From an uncultured beta proteobacterium (GTDB lineage Bacteria > Pseudomonadota > Gammaproteobacteria > Burkholderiales > SG8-39): a DNA stretch of 13,416 bases. Below, in pieces: positions 1 to 6,961 of the stretch. Made by a program: the position numbers and the translations under genes. The notes under the pieces were generated by a model. It saw nothing but the letters and a program-made list of their open reading frames with translations, ran no database searches and was not told where the DNA came from. Location of the stretch: contig CADEDU010000095.1 of the NCBI GenBank assembly GCA_902826155.1, positions 10,976 through 24,391 of the forward strand, written 5' to 3'. Numbering within the stretch: position 1 is the first letter of the stretch; each line of letters begins with the position of its first letter.

Positions 1-388
1 TGTTGGTGGTGCTCACCACCGCACGGTTGCCTTTGCTGGTGGGTTTGATGCCGGTTACCTCGACTTCGCAGTGAACCGTTTCGCCCACGAACGTCGGCGC
101 CAGGATTTTCTGCTCGATCTCCAGCATCGCAAGTCCGGTGCCTTGGATGGCTGATTGGCACAACAGCCCTTCCATCAGCGCGTACACGAGCGCACCCGGC
201 ACCATGCGGCCTTGCGGTTTTGCCTGACCGGGCGGCTCGAAGGTCTGATCGGAGAACAGCACTTCGGTCATGCCGGTGACGCCGATGAACATCATCAGAT
301 CGGTTTCAGTGATGGTGCGTCCGAACGTGCGATAGCGATCGCCGACTTTCTGTTGATCCCAATACAGCCCCATTCCGATGGTTTTCAT
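1..388 (-). CDS. MaoC-like hotdog-fold (acyl dehydratase-like) protein, 3' end cut by the window
   Basis: The first 129 residues are visible; the C-terminus lies beyond base 1. The N-terminus (WDQQKVGDRYRTFGRTITETD, residues 10-30) and the segment around residues 59-75 (PQGRMVPGALVYALMEG) match the hotdog core of MaoC/NodN-type enoyl-CoA hydratases, usually about 150-170 residues. MaoC hydratases add water to trans-2-enoyl-CoA using an Asp-His pair in a G-D-x-N-P-x-H motif. Here the aligned residues are G39-M40-T-E-V-L-F45, so both catalytic positions are replaced. The ATG at 386-388 was chosen from the family N-terminus; no good ribosome binding site is visible. It lies 36 bases downstream of the flavin dehydrogenase gene on the same strand, so the two are probably co-transcribed. 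The fold is fairly certain. The reaction is not, and a non-catalytic or altered-substrate role is possible. Confidence 0.82.
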   Translation of the reverse strand, partial: MKTIGMGLYWDQQKVGDRYRTFGRTITETDLMMFIGVTGMTEVLFSDQTFEPPGQAKPQGRMVPGALVYALMEGLLCQSAIQGTGLAMLEIEQKILAPTFVGETVHCEVEVTGIKPTSKGNRAVVSTTN

Positions 389-424
389 GTTCGGCTCGGT
401 TGTCACGTTCGCTTCGTCTTTCGT

Positions 425-1564
425 TCAGGACTTCAATGCGTCGAAGTACGGGTAGGCGCTGGCCAGGCCGGTGCGGCCGCGCGGCGGTTGAGCCTTGCGC
501 ACCCACGATGGATTCAACTGCGCGAGCGATGCCACGCCCATCAGCCCGAGCGTGGTGCGGATCTCGGTCTCGAGCAGATCGAGCATGCGCACGATGCCAG
601 CCCCGCCGGCCGCAGCCAGCGCCCAGCCATAGAGCTTGCCGATGCCCACCGCCCGCGCACCGAGCGCGATCGCCTTGACCACGTCGGTGCCGCGCAGGAT
701 GCCGCCGTCCATGATCACCTCCGCGCGGCCATCTACCGCTTCGACGACTTCGGGCAGCACATCGATACTCGCCTCGGCCGAATCGAGCTGGCGTCCGCCG
801 TGATTCGACACGTACACCACCTCGGCGCCGATCTCGACAGCACGCTTCGCATCCTCGGCGCTGGCGATGCCCTTGAGGATCAGCGGCACGCCCATGCGCG
901 CTTTCATCCACACCATGTCGTCCCACGTCAGGCTGGCCTGGAACGTGGGGTCGCCGCCCTCGCGCACCAGATGGCGGTTGATCAGGTCGCGCTCGCGCCG
1001 GCTGTAGTACGCACGATCAACGGTCACGCAGAGCGCGCGATAACCCAGCGCCTTCGCCTTGTCGAGGGTGTCTTCCACCCACTTGCGGTCGCTGCGCACA
1101 TAGAGCTGAAAGATCAACGGCATCTGCACCGACGCGGCGATCGCTTCGATGCCCGGCTTGGCTGCGGTGCTGATGAAGCACGGCACGCCTTTGCGCTCGG
1201 CCGCCTGCGCAACCGCCACGGCCCCGCGCGCATCGCCCACCTGCAGGAAGTTGCCGATCGGCGCGATGAACACCGGCATCGGCATACCCCGGCCGAGCAG
1301 GCTGGTCTTGATGTCGATGCGGCTCACGTTGACCAGCACGCGCTGGCGCAGCGCGAGGCTGTCGAGCGCGTCGCGATTGCGGGCGAGCGTCACTTCGGCA
1401 TCGGCGCCGCCGCTCAGCATGTCCCACAGCTGCGGCGAGAGCGATTGCCGCGCGGTCATGACGATCTCCTGCAGGCTCACGAACCCGGCCGCGCGTTCGG
1501 CCTGCGCACGCAGCCGGGCGGTGTCGCTCACCTGATTGGGGTCTTGCTCGTTGCGCGCCGTCAT
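425..1564 (-). CDS. FMN-dependent alpha-hydroxy-acid dehydrogenase/oxidase
   Basis: This 379-residue protein has the length and motifs of the glycolate oxidase / L-lactate dehydrogenase / mandelate dehydrogenase family, which oxidises a 2-hydroxy acid to the 2-oxo acid with FMN. Visible equivalents of glycolate oxidase residues are Y155 (QLYV), D183 (TVD), K231 (LKG), and catalytic H255 and R258 in SNHGGRQLD (253-261). The FMN phosphate loop is DGGILRGTD (286-294). The first substrate-carboxylate tyrosine (Tyr24 in the plant enzyme) aligns with M49 in WDMLSGGA. The ATG at 1562-1564 is preceded by GGGAG at a 5-base spacing; an in-frame ATG 13 codons upstream lacks such a site. No membrane segment is seen. 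It precedes the MaoC-like gene and diverges from the flavin monooxygenase gene. The class is certain; the substrate is unknown. Confidence 0.93.
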   Translation of the reverse strand: MTARNEQDPNQVSDTARLRAQAERAAGFVSLQEIVMTARQSLSPQLWDMLSGGADAEVTLARNRDALDSLALRQRVLVNVSRIDIKTSLLGRGMPMPVFIAPIGNFLQVGDARGAVAVAQAAERKGVPCFISTAAKPGIEAIAASVQMPLIFQLYVRSDRKWVEDTLDKAKALGYRALCVTVDRAYYSRRERDLINRHLVREGGDPTFQASLTWDDMVWMKARMGVPLILKGIASAEDAKRAVEIGAEVVYVSNHGGRQLDSAEASIDVLPEVVEAVDGRAEVIMDGGILRGTDVVKAIALGARAVGIGKLYGWALAAAGGAGIVRMLDLLETEIRTTLGLMGVASLAQLNPSWVRKAQPPRGRTGLASAYPYFDALKS

Positions 1565-1690
1565 GCGATCTCCCGCTGTACTCACTTCCCCACCCATACT
1601 CATAGTGCCAAGCGTAGCGCACGCCGTGATAGATTGGATCGAGCACCGAACAACACACCACGAACGACTCTCGCGATCCCGAGTATTCGC
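1565..1690. other. Divergent intergenic region, no clear promoter
   Basis: This 126-base gap separates the minus-strand hydroxy-acid dehydrogenase from the plus-strand flavin monooxygenase and must hold promoters for both if they are transcribed from here. I see only isolated weak matches, such as TAGATT at 1630-1635 without a matching -35, and no convincing operator palindrome. Confidence 0.4.
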
Positions 1691-2884
1691 ATGAACGCTT
1701 CCACGCCATCTGCCGCGGTGCCGACCACCGCCGAGCTCGTCGAGCGCGCCAAGGCGCTGGTCCCGGTGCTGCGCGAGCGGGCACTGCGCGCCGAGGCCGA
1801 TCGCGGCATTCCATCCGCCACGCACCAGGCTTTCGTCGATGCGGGGTTCTACAGGATCTTCCTGCCCAAGCGCTATGGCGGCTACGAGTTGCCTTGGACC
1901 GCACTGGTCGACATCGGCGCGGAGATCGCGCGCGGCTGCGGATCGAGCGCGTGGGTGTTCACCAATCTGGCTGGTCAGAACAGCATCGTCGGGTGCCACG
2001 ATCCGCGCGCGCTGGAAGAGGTGTGGGGCAGCAATCCGAGCGCGCTGGTCGCCTCGTCGTTCCCGGCCAAAGGCGGCACCGCGCGCCGCGCACCGGGCGG
2101 CATCGTTCTCAATGGCGTGTGGAGTTTCGCGAGCGGCGTCGACTTCGCCGACTGGGAGAACCTGCAGGCGTTCCTGCCGAACGACAGCGGCCCACCCGAT
2201 CATCGCTTTGTACTGGTGCCCAAGTCGCAATACACGATCCTCGATGACTGGCAGGCCAACGGGCTGGCCGGCACCGGCAGCCGCTCCGTGGTGCTGGAAG
2301 AGGTGTTCGTGCCCGAGCATCGTCTGCTCGACGCACGCCGGGTCGGAGAAACCATCAAGCCGGGTACGCCGGCCGAAACCTGTGCGCTGTTTCGGCTGCC
2401 ACCGTTCTCCGGTGCGGCGAAGATGTTCTCCAGCGTGGCGATCGGCATCGCGCGCGGCGCACTGGATCTGACGATCGAGGACGTCAAGGCGCGCCGCTCG
2501 GTGGGCGGAGTTGCGCTGGTCGATCTGCCGACGGCGCAGATCCGCATCGCCGAGTCGAGCGCCGAGGTCGATGCCGCCTACACGCTGATCATGCGCGACG
2601 CGCAGGAGGCGATGAACATCGCCGAGCGATCCGAACTCGCGCCGGTGGAAACCCGCACCCGCTGGCGCCTGAACAACGCCTACGCCGGACAACTTTGCGT
2701 GCGTGCGGTCGAGCGGCTGCACACCCTCACCGGCGCGCGAGGCATCGGCCGCGACAGCCTGTTCCACCTCGCGGTGCGCGACGTGCACGCGTGCGTGCAG
2801 CAGATCACCATGCAGTGGGATACGCAGATGGTGAATGCGGGCCGGGTGCAGCTTGGGCTGCCGACGCTCGATCCGCGGATGTAG
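1691..2884 (+). CDS. Acyl-CoA-dehydrogenase-fold flavin-dependent monooxygenase (HsaA / group D type)
   Basis: This 397-residue protein has the acyl-CoA dehydrogenase fold throughout: a helical N-terminus (12-115), a middle beta domain and a helical C-terminus. The signatures SFASGVDFADW (145-155), GLAGTGS (191-197) and VFVPEHR (205-211) are those of the oxygenase components of two-component hydroxylases such as HsaA and the C2 subunit of p-hydroxyphenylacetate hydroxylase. The Glu base expected near the C-terminus of true acyl-CoA dehydrogenases is not evident in the corresponding segment (about 355-380). Such enzymes use reduced flavin from a separate reductase to hydroxylate a phenol or related compound. 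No reductase gene lies in this window. The open frame runs far upstream, so the start was set at 1691 from the family N-terminus; the ribosome binding site is weak. The gene diverges from the hydroxy-acid dehydrogenase. A desulfurisation-type (DszC) role is an alternative. Confidence 0.87.
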   Translation: MNASTPSAAVPTTAELVERAKALVPVLRERALRAEADRGIPSATHQAFVDAGFYRIFLPKRYGGYELPWTALVDIGAEIARGCGSSAWVFTNLAGQNSIVGCHDPRALEEVWGSNPSALVASSFPAKGGTARRAPGGIVLNGVWSFASGVDFADWENLQAFLPNDSGPPDHRFVLVPKSQYTILDDWQANGLAGTGSRSVVLEEVFVPEHRLLDARRVGETIKPGTPAETCALFRLPPFSGAAKMFSSVAIGIARGALDLTIEDVKARRSVGGVALVDLPTAQIRIAESSAEVDAAYTLIMRDAQEAMNIAERSELAPVETRTRWRLNNAYAGQLCVRAVERLHTLTGARGIGRDSLFHLAVRDVHACVQQITMQWDTQMVNAGRVQLGLPTLDPRM

Positions 2885-2911
2885 CTCCATCGGGTCACGC
2901 ACTCGTAACCA

Positions 2912-2936
2912 AACCGAAGATCGACCCCGATCGGTT
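2912..2936 (+). terminator. Possible hairpin downstream of the flavin monooxygenase gene
   Basis: An imperfect inverted repeat, AACC-(GAA)-GATCG-ACCC-CGATC-GGTT, begins 27 bases after the stop codon at 2884. It can form a 9-pair stem with a 3-base bulge and a 4-base loop. There is no clean U-tract after it, only T-rich sequence, so intrinsic termination is weakly supported. Confidence 0.22.
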
Positions 2937-3037
2937 GCATTCGCTTACGCTTGTTACATCTTGGCGGCGCATCGTCGACGCTGTTTCCGGATGATCGATC
3001 ACGGGCATCGGCCCGAACGATCCAAGGAGACCACAAG

Positions 3038-3856
3038 ATGATGTTCATCAAAACAACGCTTGCTGCTGCTGTGTTCTCGGCCGTTGCTACTGCACCGGTG
3101 TTCGCTCAATCGCTTGGCTCCGCGTTCCCGTCGTCGAGCGCGGACCGGATCCTGCGGGGCATCGAGTCTAGCGCCGAGCGTATCCAGGACCAGGCTCGTC
3201 GCCAGTCGCAGCCTCATATCGACGCTCGGCCACGAGCGCAGGCTCCGGCGACCTCCCACGATCAGTCTCACTCTCACTCCGAGACGGCGCGTCAGGCGAC
3301 CGCACAACACGAACCGACGCGCCATGTGGCACCCCGATCGCCGGCGTCCGCGATCGAGCGCAACATCGATCAGCAGGCGCGCATCCGTGCAGGTCTACGA
3401 TCCGGTGACCTGAACACGAGCGAGGCGGCGCGGCTTGCGCGCGAACAGTCGCAGATCGAGCGCATGCAGAGTCGTGCGCTGCGCGACGGCAGACTCACGC
3501 GCGACGAAGCTCGCCGCATCGATCACGCGCAGAGTCGATTGAGTCGTGACATCCAGCGTGAAAGGCATGACGCTCAGACGGGCAATCCGAACTCGGCGTC
3601 GTCGCAACGCATGCAGGCGGCTCTCCAGCGCAACATCCATCAGCAGACGCGGATTCAGCAGGGCTTGAGATCCGGCGGCCTGACCAATCGCGAGATCGCC
3701 CGGCTCGAACGAGGCCAGGCACGTGTCAATACAGGCGTGGCGCGCGCCGGTGCCGATGGACACGTCGGCGCACGCGAACACCATCGCATCCAGTACGCGG
3801 AGAACCGGCAGAGCGCTCGGATATTCCGGCAACGCCACGACGCGCAGCGACGTTAA
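3038..3856 (+). CDS. Secreted protein of unknown function with two 74-residue repeats
   Basis: This 272-residue protein opens with a classic Sec signal peptide (basic FIKTT start, hydrophobic core to about residue 20, cleavage likely after VFA-Q at 24). The mature part is very hydrophilic and rich in Arg, Gln, Ser and His. A low-complexity linker (about 50-105) is followed by two equal-length repeats at residues 107-180 and 197-270, about half identical, both ending RHDAQ. Each repeat contains two shorter units with the pattern G-x-[LV]-x3-E (loops around G123, G151, G213, G241), resembling the second half of an EF-hand loop but without the leading Asp residues. The start is supported by AAGGAGA at 3024-3030; a second ATG follows directly. 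Codon bias looks softer than in the neighbours. Function is unknown to me; related secreted Arg/Gln-rich proteins occur in proteobacteria, to my recollection. Confidence 0.85.
   Translation: MMFIKTTLAAAVFSAVATAPVFAQSLGSAFPSSSADRILRGIESSAERIQDQARRQSQPHIDARPRAQAPATSHDQSHSHSETARQATAQHEPTRHVAPRSPASAIERNIDQQARIRAGLRSGDLNTSEAARLAREQSQIERMQSRALRDGRLTRDEARRIDHAQSRLSRDIQRERHDAQTGNPNSASSQRMQAALQRNIHQQTRIQQGLRSGGLTNREIARLERGQARVNTGVARAGADGHVGAREHHRIQYAENRQSARIFRQRHDAQRR
3356..3577 (+). repeat. Coding repeat copy 1 (74 codons) in the secreted protein
   Basis: Encodes residues 107-180 of the secreted protein. It aligns without gaps to the second copy at 3626-3847. I count 36 identical residues of 74, with RNI-QQ-RI, GLRSG-L and RHDAQ best conserved. 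Similarity is mainly at protein level, which suggests an old duplication under constraint. Confidence 0.8.
3626..3847 (+). repeat. Coding repeat copy 2 (74 codons) in the secreted protein
   Basis: Encodes residues 197-270, the gap-free partner of the copy at 3356-3577. The two are separated by a 16-residue polar linker. The copy ends two residues before the stop codon. Confidence 0.8.
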
Positions 3857-3859
3857 CAG

Positions 3860-3877
3860 CCCGGTCGCGCGACGGGG
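3860..3877. terminator. GC-rich inverted repeat between convergent genes
   Basis: CCCGGTCG and CGACGGGG, separated by CG, form a stem with one G-G mismatch. The element fills almost the whole 21-base gap between the stop of the secreted-protein gene (3856) and the stop of the flavin hydroxylase gene (3878). The position fits a bidirectional terminator, but neither side has a T-tract. Confidence 0.3.
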
Positions 3878-5077
3878 TCAGATCGGCACCGTCGCCGCGT
3901 CGTACGCGAACAGCCAGTCGTAACGGTCGGCTAGCGAGGCAGGGGCGAATTCGCGTTCGATGTACGCCTCGGCCTGCGCCGGATCGGCCAGACACGGATG
4001 ATGAAACCGCATGGCGTTGTTCGCGGCACCCGCCACCGCGCGCGCCGTGCGGTCGCGGCGCAGATCCTCGTAGCGCAGCAACGACGATTCCGACACGCCA
4101 TGGGCCTCGAGCACCCGCGCGAGCACGACTGCATCTTCCAGAGCCTGGGCGGCCCCTTGCGCGAGAAACGGCAAGGTCGGATGGCAGGCATCGCCCAGCA
4201 GCGTCGCACGCCCGATCGACCAACGCGGCATCGCCTCGCGCCCCATCAACGCCCACTTGTACGGCGTCTCGACAGCGCGGATGAAGGTATGGATGTCGTC
4301 GTGCCAGCCGGCGAAATCGCGCGCCCACTCGTCGTGCGTGCCGCGCTCGGTCCACGATTCGATCAGCCAGTCGTCGCGCTCGACCAGTCCGACGAAGTTC
4401 ATCAGCTCGCCGCGTCGCAACGGATACTGCACGGTGTGCCGGCCCGGCCCGACCCACAGGTTGCTCAGCACCTGCGCCAGATGCGCGGGCAGTTTCGTCA
4501 TCGGGATCACGCCGCGCCAGGCCATGATCCCGGTGAACTTCGGCTTGTCGGACCCGAACAGTGATTGGCGCACCACCGAGTGCACGCCGTCAGCACCGAT
4601 CAGCGCATCGCCACGCGCGGTACGTCCGTTGCCCAGCCGCACGGTGACATCGTGTTCGTCCTGATCGAACCCGACAACCCGACTATTGAGATGAATCGCT
4701 CCGGAGCTGGCGGCCTGCACCGCATCGATCAACGGCTGATGCAGATCGGGGCGATACACGGTGATGCCGGAGATGCCCCAACGCTCGACCGCGCCCGGAC
4801 CGATCTCGACGAACGGCCAGGCTTTGCCCGACTGCCAGTGGCGGATCTGACGTCGGGTGGGCGTGCATGCCATCGCGCGCACCGCTTCGCCCACGCCGAG
4901 GTGATCGAGAACACGGTGGCCGTTGGGCGTCATGTTGATGCCGGCACCGAACTCGCGCAGCTCGCCCGCCTGCTCGTGCACCTCGACCGTGAATCCGCGC
5001 TGCAGCAGCGCGAGCGCTGCGCCAAGCCCGCCGATGCCGGCACCGGCAATCAGGATGTGACCGCGTTTGGTGTTCAT
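3878..5077 (-). CDS. Class A FAD-dependent aromatic hydroxylase (NicC / salicylate / 3-hydroxybenzoate hydroxylase-like)
   Basis: This 399-residue enzyme carries the full set of single-component flavoprotein hydroxylase motifs. These are the Rossmann GAGIGG at 12-17 with E35 for the FAD ribose, the DG motif GADGVHS (161-167) that also touches NAD(P)H, and the GD motif LLGDACHP (293-300). The family hydroxylates phenolic or hydroxypyridine acids using NAD(P)H and O2; likely relatives are 6-hydroxynicotinate 3-monooxygenase, salicylate 1-hydroxylase and 3-hydroxybenzoate 6-hydroxylase. Length is typical and no membrane segment is seen, so it should be cytosolic. The ATG at 5075-5077 follows GGTGGA, which overlaps the dctM stop, and the gap to dctM is only 12 bases, indicating one operon with the TRAP transporter. 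This suggests the transporter brings in its substrate. The exact ring substrate cannot be read from the sequence. Confidence 0.92.
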   Translation of the reverse strand: MNTKRGHILIAGAGIGGLGAALALLQRGFTVEVHEQAGELREFGAGINMTPNGHRVLDHLGVGEAVRAMACTPTRRQIRHWQSGKAWPFVEIGPGAVERWGISGITVYRPDLHQPLIDAVQAASSGAIHLNSRVVGFDQDEHDVTVRLGNGRTARGDALIGADGVHSVVRQSLFGSDKPKFTGIMAWRGVIPMTKLPAHLAQVLSNLWVGPGRHTVQYPLRRGELMNFVGLVERDDWLIESWTERGTHDEWARDFAGWHDDIHTFIRAVETPYKWALMGREAMPRWSIGRATLLGDACHPTLPFLAQGAAQALEDAVVLARVLEAHGVSESSLLRYEDLRRDRTARAVAGAANNAMRFHHPCLADPAQAEAYIEREFAPASLADRYDWLFAYDAATVPI

Positions 5078-5089
5078 CGTGAATCCACC

Positions 5090-6364
5090 CTACCCGATGA
5101 ACCGCAGAATCCAGAGCGAGAGCCCCGGCGCGTAGGTCACCACCATCAACGCGCCCACCGCGGCGATGATGAACGGCACCAGACCGGGATACACATTCGC
5201 GAGCGACGCCCTGAACACGGCCTGGCCGACGAAGATGTTGATGCCGAACGGCGGGGTGAACGTGCCGATGGAGAGATTCATCACCAGGATCACCCCGAAG
5301 TGCACCGGGTCGACGCCGATCGTCTTGGCGATCGGCGCCAGGATCGGCGTGAGCACCAGGATCGCCGAGGCGGTATCGAGCACCATGCCAACGCCGAGCA
5401 ACAGCACGTTGATCGCGAGAAGCACCACCCACGGCGGCACGTCCAGCCCCTTGATCGTGGCTGCGGCACTCTGCGGCACGCCTTTGACGGTGAGCAGATA
5501 GGCGTACACACCCGCCACGGCGACGATGGTGAAGATCTGCGCGGTCAGGTACATCGAGCGCGCGGCTGACTCGAACACTTCGCGCCAGCTCACCTCGCGA
5601 TAGACCAGCGCGGTCACGACGATCGCATAGCCGCACGCCACGCCCGCTGCCTCGGTCGGCGAGAACACGCCGGCGTAGATGCCACCCAGAATCAACACCG
5701 GCGCGAGAATCGACCAGACGCCTTCGCGCGTCGCCTGCAGGAAACGCCGCAACGAGAAGCGCTCGCCCGGACGATCACCATGTCGCACGCAGTACCAGTA
5801 GATGTAGGCACTGAAGAACACCGCGAGCAGTAATCCGGGGAACATCCCGGCAGCGAACAGCCGCACGATCGATGTTTCGGCCGCGATGCCGTAGAGAATG
5901 AAGCCGATCGACGGCGGGATGAGGTTGTCGATCGCCCCCACCGAGATCAGCAGCGACGAGGAGAAGCGCTCGTTGTAACCGGCCTTGCGCAGGCGCTCAT
6001 AGGTAAGCGAGCCGATCGCGGCCGTGGTGGCAGCCGTCGAGCCGGAGATCGCGCTGAACACCGCCGCCGTGCCAAGCGAAGTGAACGGCAGACTGCCGCG
6101 GATGCCACCGATCATCGAGGTGACCCAGCGCACCAGCCGCTCCGACACCCCGCCCCGCCCCATCAGATCGCCGGCGAACAGGAAGAACGGCACCGCAAGT
6201 AGCGCGTACTTGTCGATGCTGGAGAACATCACCTGGTGCACGGCAGTGGCCGGCACGTTGGCGAAGAACGCGAGCACCACGGTTACCGTACCCAACAGCA
6301 CCAGAAAGAACGGGAAGCCGAGCACGAGCATCAGCACCGGCAGCAGCAGCATTGCCCAACCCAT
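5090..6364 (-). CDS. dctM: TRAP transporter large membrane subunit DctM
   Basis: This 424-residue polytopic membrane protein is the length expected of a separate DctM subunit. Family landmarks are FLFAGDLMGRGG (62-72), the GSTAATTAAIG segment (108-118), IPPSIGFILYG (149-159) and TPPFGINIFVG (370-380). With DctQ it forms the inner-membrane secondary transporter that moves an organic acid handed over by the periplasmic DctP, driven by a sodium gradient in known members. The ATG at 6362-6364 has only a weak purine-rich site upstream. The gene lies 51 bases after dctQ and 12 bases before the hydroxylase gene, in the order P-Q-M-hydroxylase. Substrate is unknown; operon context points to an aromatic or heteroaromatic carboxylate. 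Confidence 0.96.
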   Translation of the reverse strand: MGWAMLLLPVLMLVLGFPFFLVLLGTVTVVLAFFANVPATAVHQVMFSSIDKYALLAVPFFLFAGDLMGRGGVSERLVRWVTSMIGGIRGSLPFTSLGTAAVFSAISGSTAATTAAIGSLTYERLRKAGYNERFSSSLLISVGAIDNLIPPSIGFILYGIAAETSIVRLFAAGMFPGLLLAVFFSAYIYWYCVRHGDRPGERFSLRRFLQATREGVWSILAPVLILGGIYAGVFSPTEAAGVACGYAIVVTALVYREVSWREVFESAARSMYLTAQIFTIVAVAGVYAYLLTVKGVPQSAAATIKGLDVPPWVVLLAINVLLLGVGMVLDTASAILVLTPILAPIAKTIGVDPVHFGVILVMNLSIGTFTPPFGINIFVGQAVFRASLANVYPGLVPFIIAAVGALMVVTYAPGLSLWILRFIG

Positions 6365-6415
6365 GCTTGCTTCGCTTTCCGTTTTGTTTGGACTACGGTT
6401 CTGGACTGCGACGCG

Positions 6416-6943
6416 CTAGTCGCGCGCGTCGAATTTGCCGGTGACAAACGCGCGCAAACGCACCAGCACCGCCACGATCACCAGCGCAAAGCCGACCAGC
6501 ACCGCGGCGTGCGGAATCGCCTTGGGGATTTCAGCCGCCACGCTGACGGCGCCGGTACTGATGAACAACCAGACGACCTTCCACGACTGCGTCACGACGA
6601 ATCCGGCCGCCAGCAGCAGGCTCGCGGTCATGGCAACGTTCAACGCCCGGCGCACCAAGCCGCGCGCACGAGCGGAGAACAGGTCCATGCACAGGAACTC
6701 GCCACGATAGACGAACGCGACCATGCCCAGGAACACGCCCCAGATGACGATGAACACCATCGACTCCTCGGCCCAGAACAGCGCGTAACCGAACAGATAC
6801 CGGCCGACGACGTTGGCCAGATTGATAGCGACGGCGGTCAGCATCAACACGCCGAGCAGGAACATCGGCAGCGCCGACAACATGAAGCGCGCCGCTGCGG
6901 CTGCGCGCGACTCCGGCGCGGCTTGCGCCCGACTAGTGCTCAC
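6416..6943 (-). CDS. dctQ: TRAP transporter small membrane subunit DctQ
   Basis: This 175-residue protein has four predicted membrane helices (about 21-46, 58-80, 100-120 and 144-165) and the DctQ signature NVVGRY-x6-FWAEES around residues 44-61. It partners DctM in the TRAP permease. The start is a GTG at 6941-6943. It lacks a clear Shine-Dalgarno sequence and lies 18 bases after the dctP stop codon in the same reading frame, so its translation probably depends on ribosomes finishing dctP. An internal ATG at codon 21 (6881-6883) would remove the Ala-rich N-terminal tail and also lacks a binding site. Confidence 0.92.
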   Translation of the reverse strand: MSTSRAQAAPESRAAAAARFMLSALPMFLLGVLMLTAVAINLANVVGRYLFGYALFWAEESMVFIVIWGVFLGMVAFVYRGEFLCMDLFSARARGLVRRALNVAMTASLLLAAGFVVTQSWKVVWLFISTGAVSVAAEIPKAIPHAAVLVGFALVIVAVLVRLRAFVTGKFDARD

Positions 6944-6961
6944 GCGCGTTCGATCGTGCGA

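Noticed and set aside
1605..1612. Minus-strand CTTGGCAC, like a sigma54 -24 element
   Set aside because: The matching -12 element at the required spacing is absent (GTATG instead of TTGCA), and no activator gene is in the window.
155..1690. Long plus-strand open frame running into the flavin monooxygenase gene
   Set aside because: It is antisense to the well-supported MaoC-like and hydroxy-acid dehydrogenase genes, and its translation is Arg/His/Ala-rich with no recognisable motif. Antisense openness is expected from strong G/C third-position bias.
2935..2979. Possible promoter of the secreted-protein gene (TTGCAT, or TTGTTA at 2951)
   Set aside because: Neither hexamer has an acceptable -10 at 16-18 bases, so no promoter is called, although one must lie in or upstream of this gap.
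4565..5569. Plus-strand open frame of 334 codons
   Set aside because: It is antisense to the FAD hydroxylase and dctM, and the late His/Arg/Asp-rich stretch is low-complexity shadow sequence.
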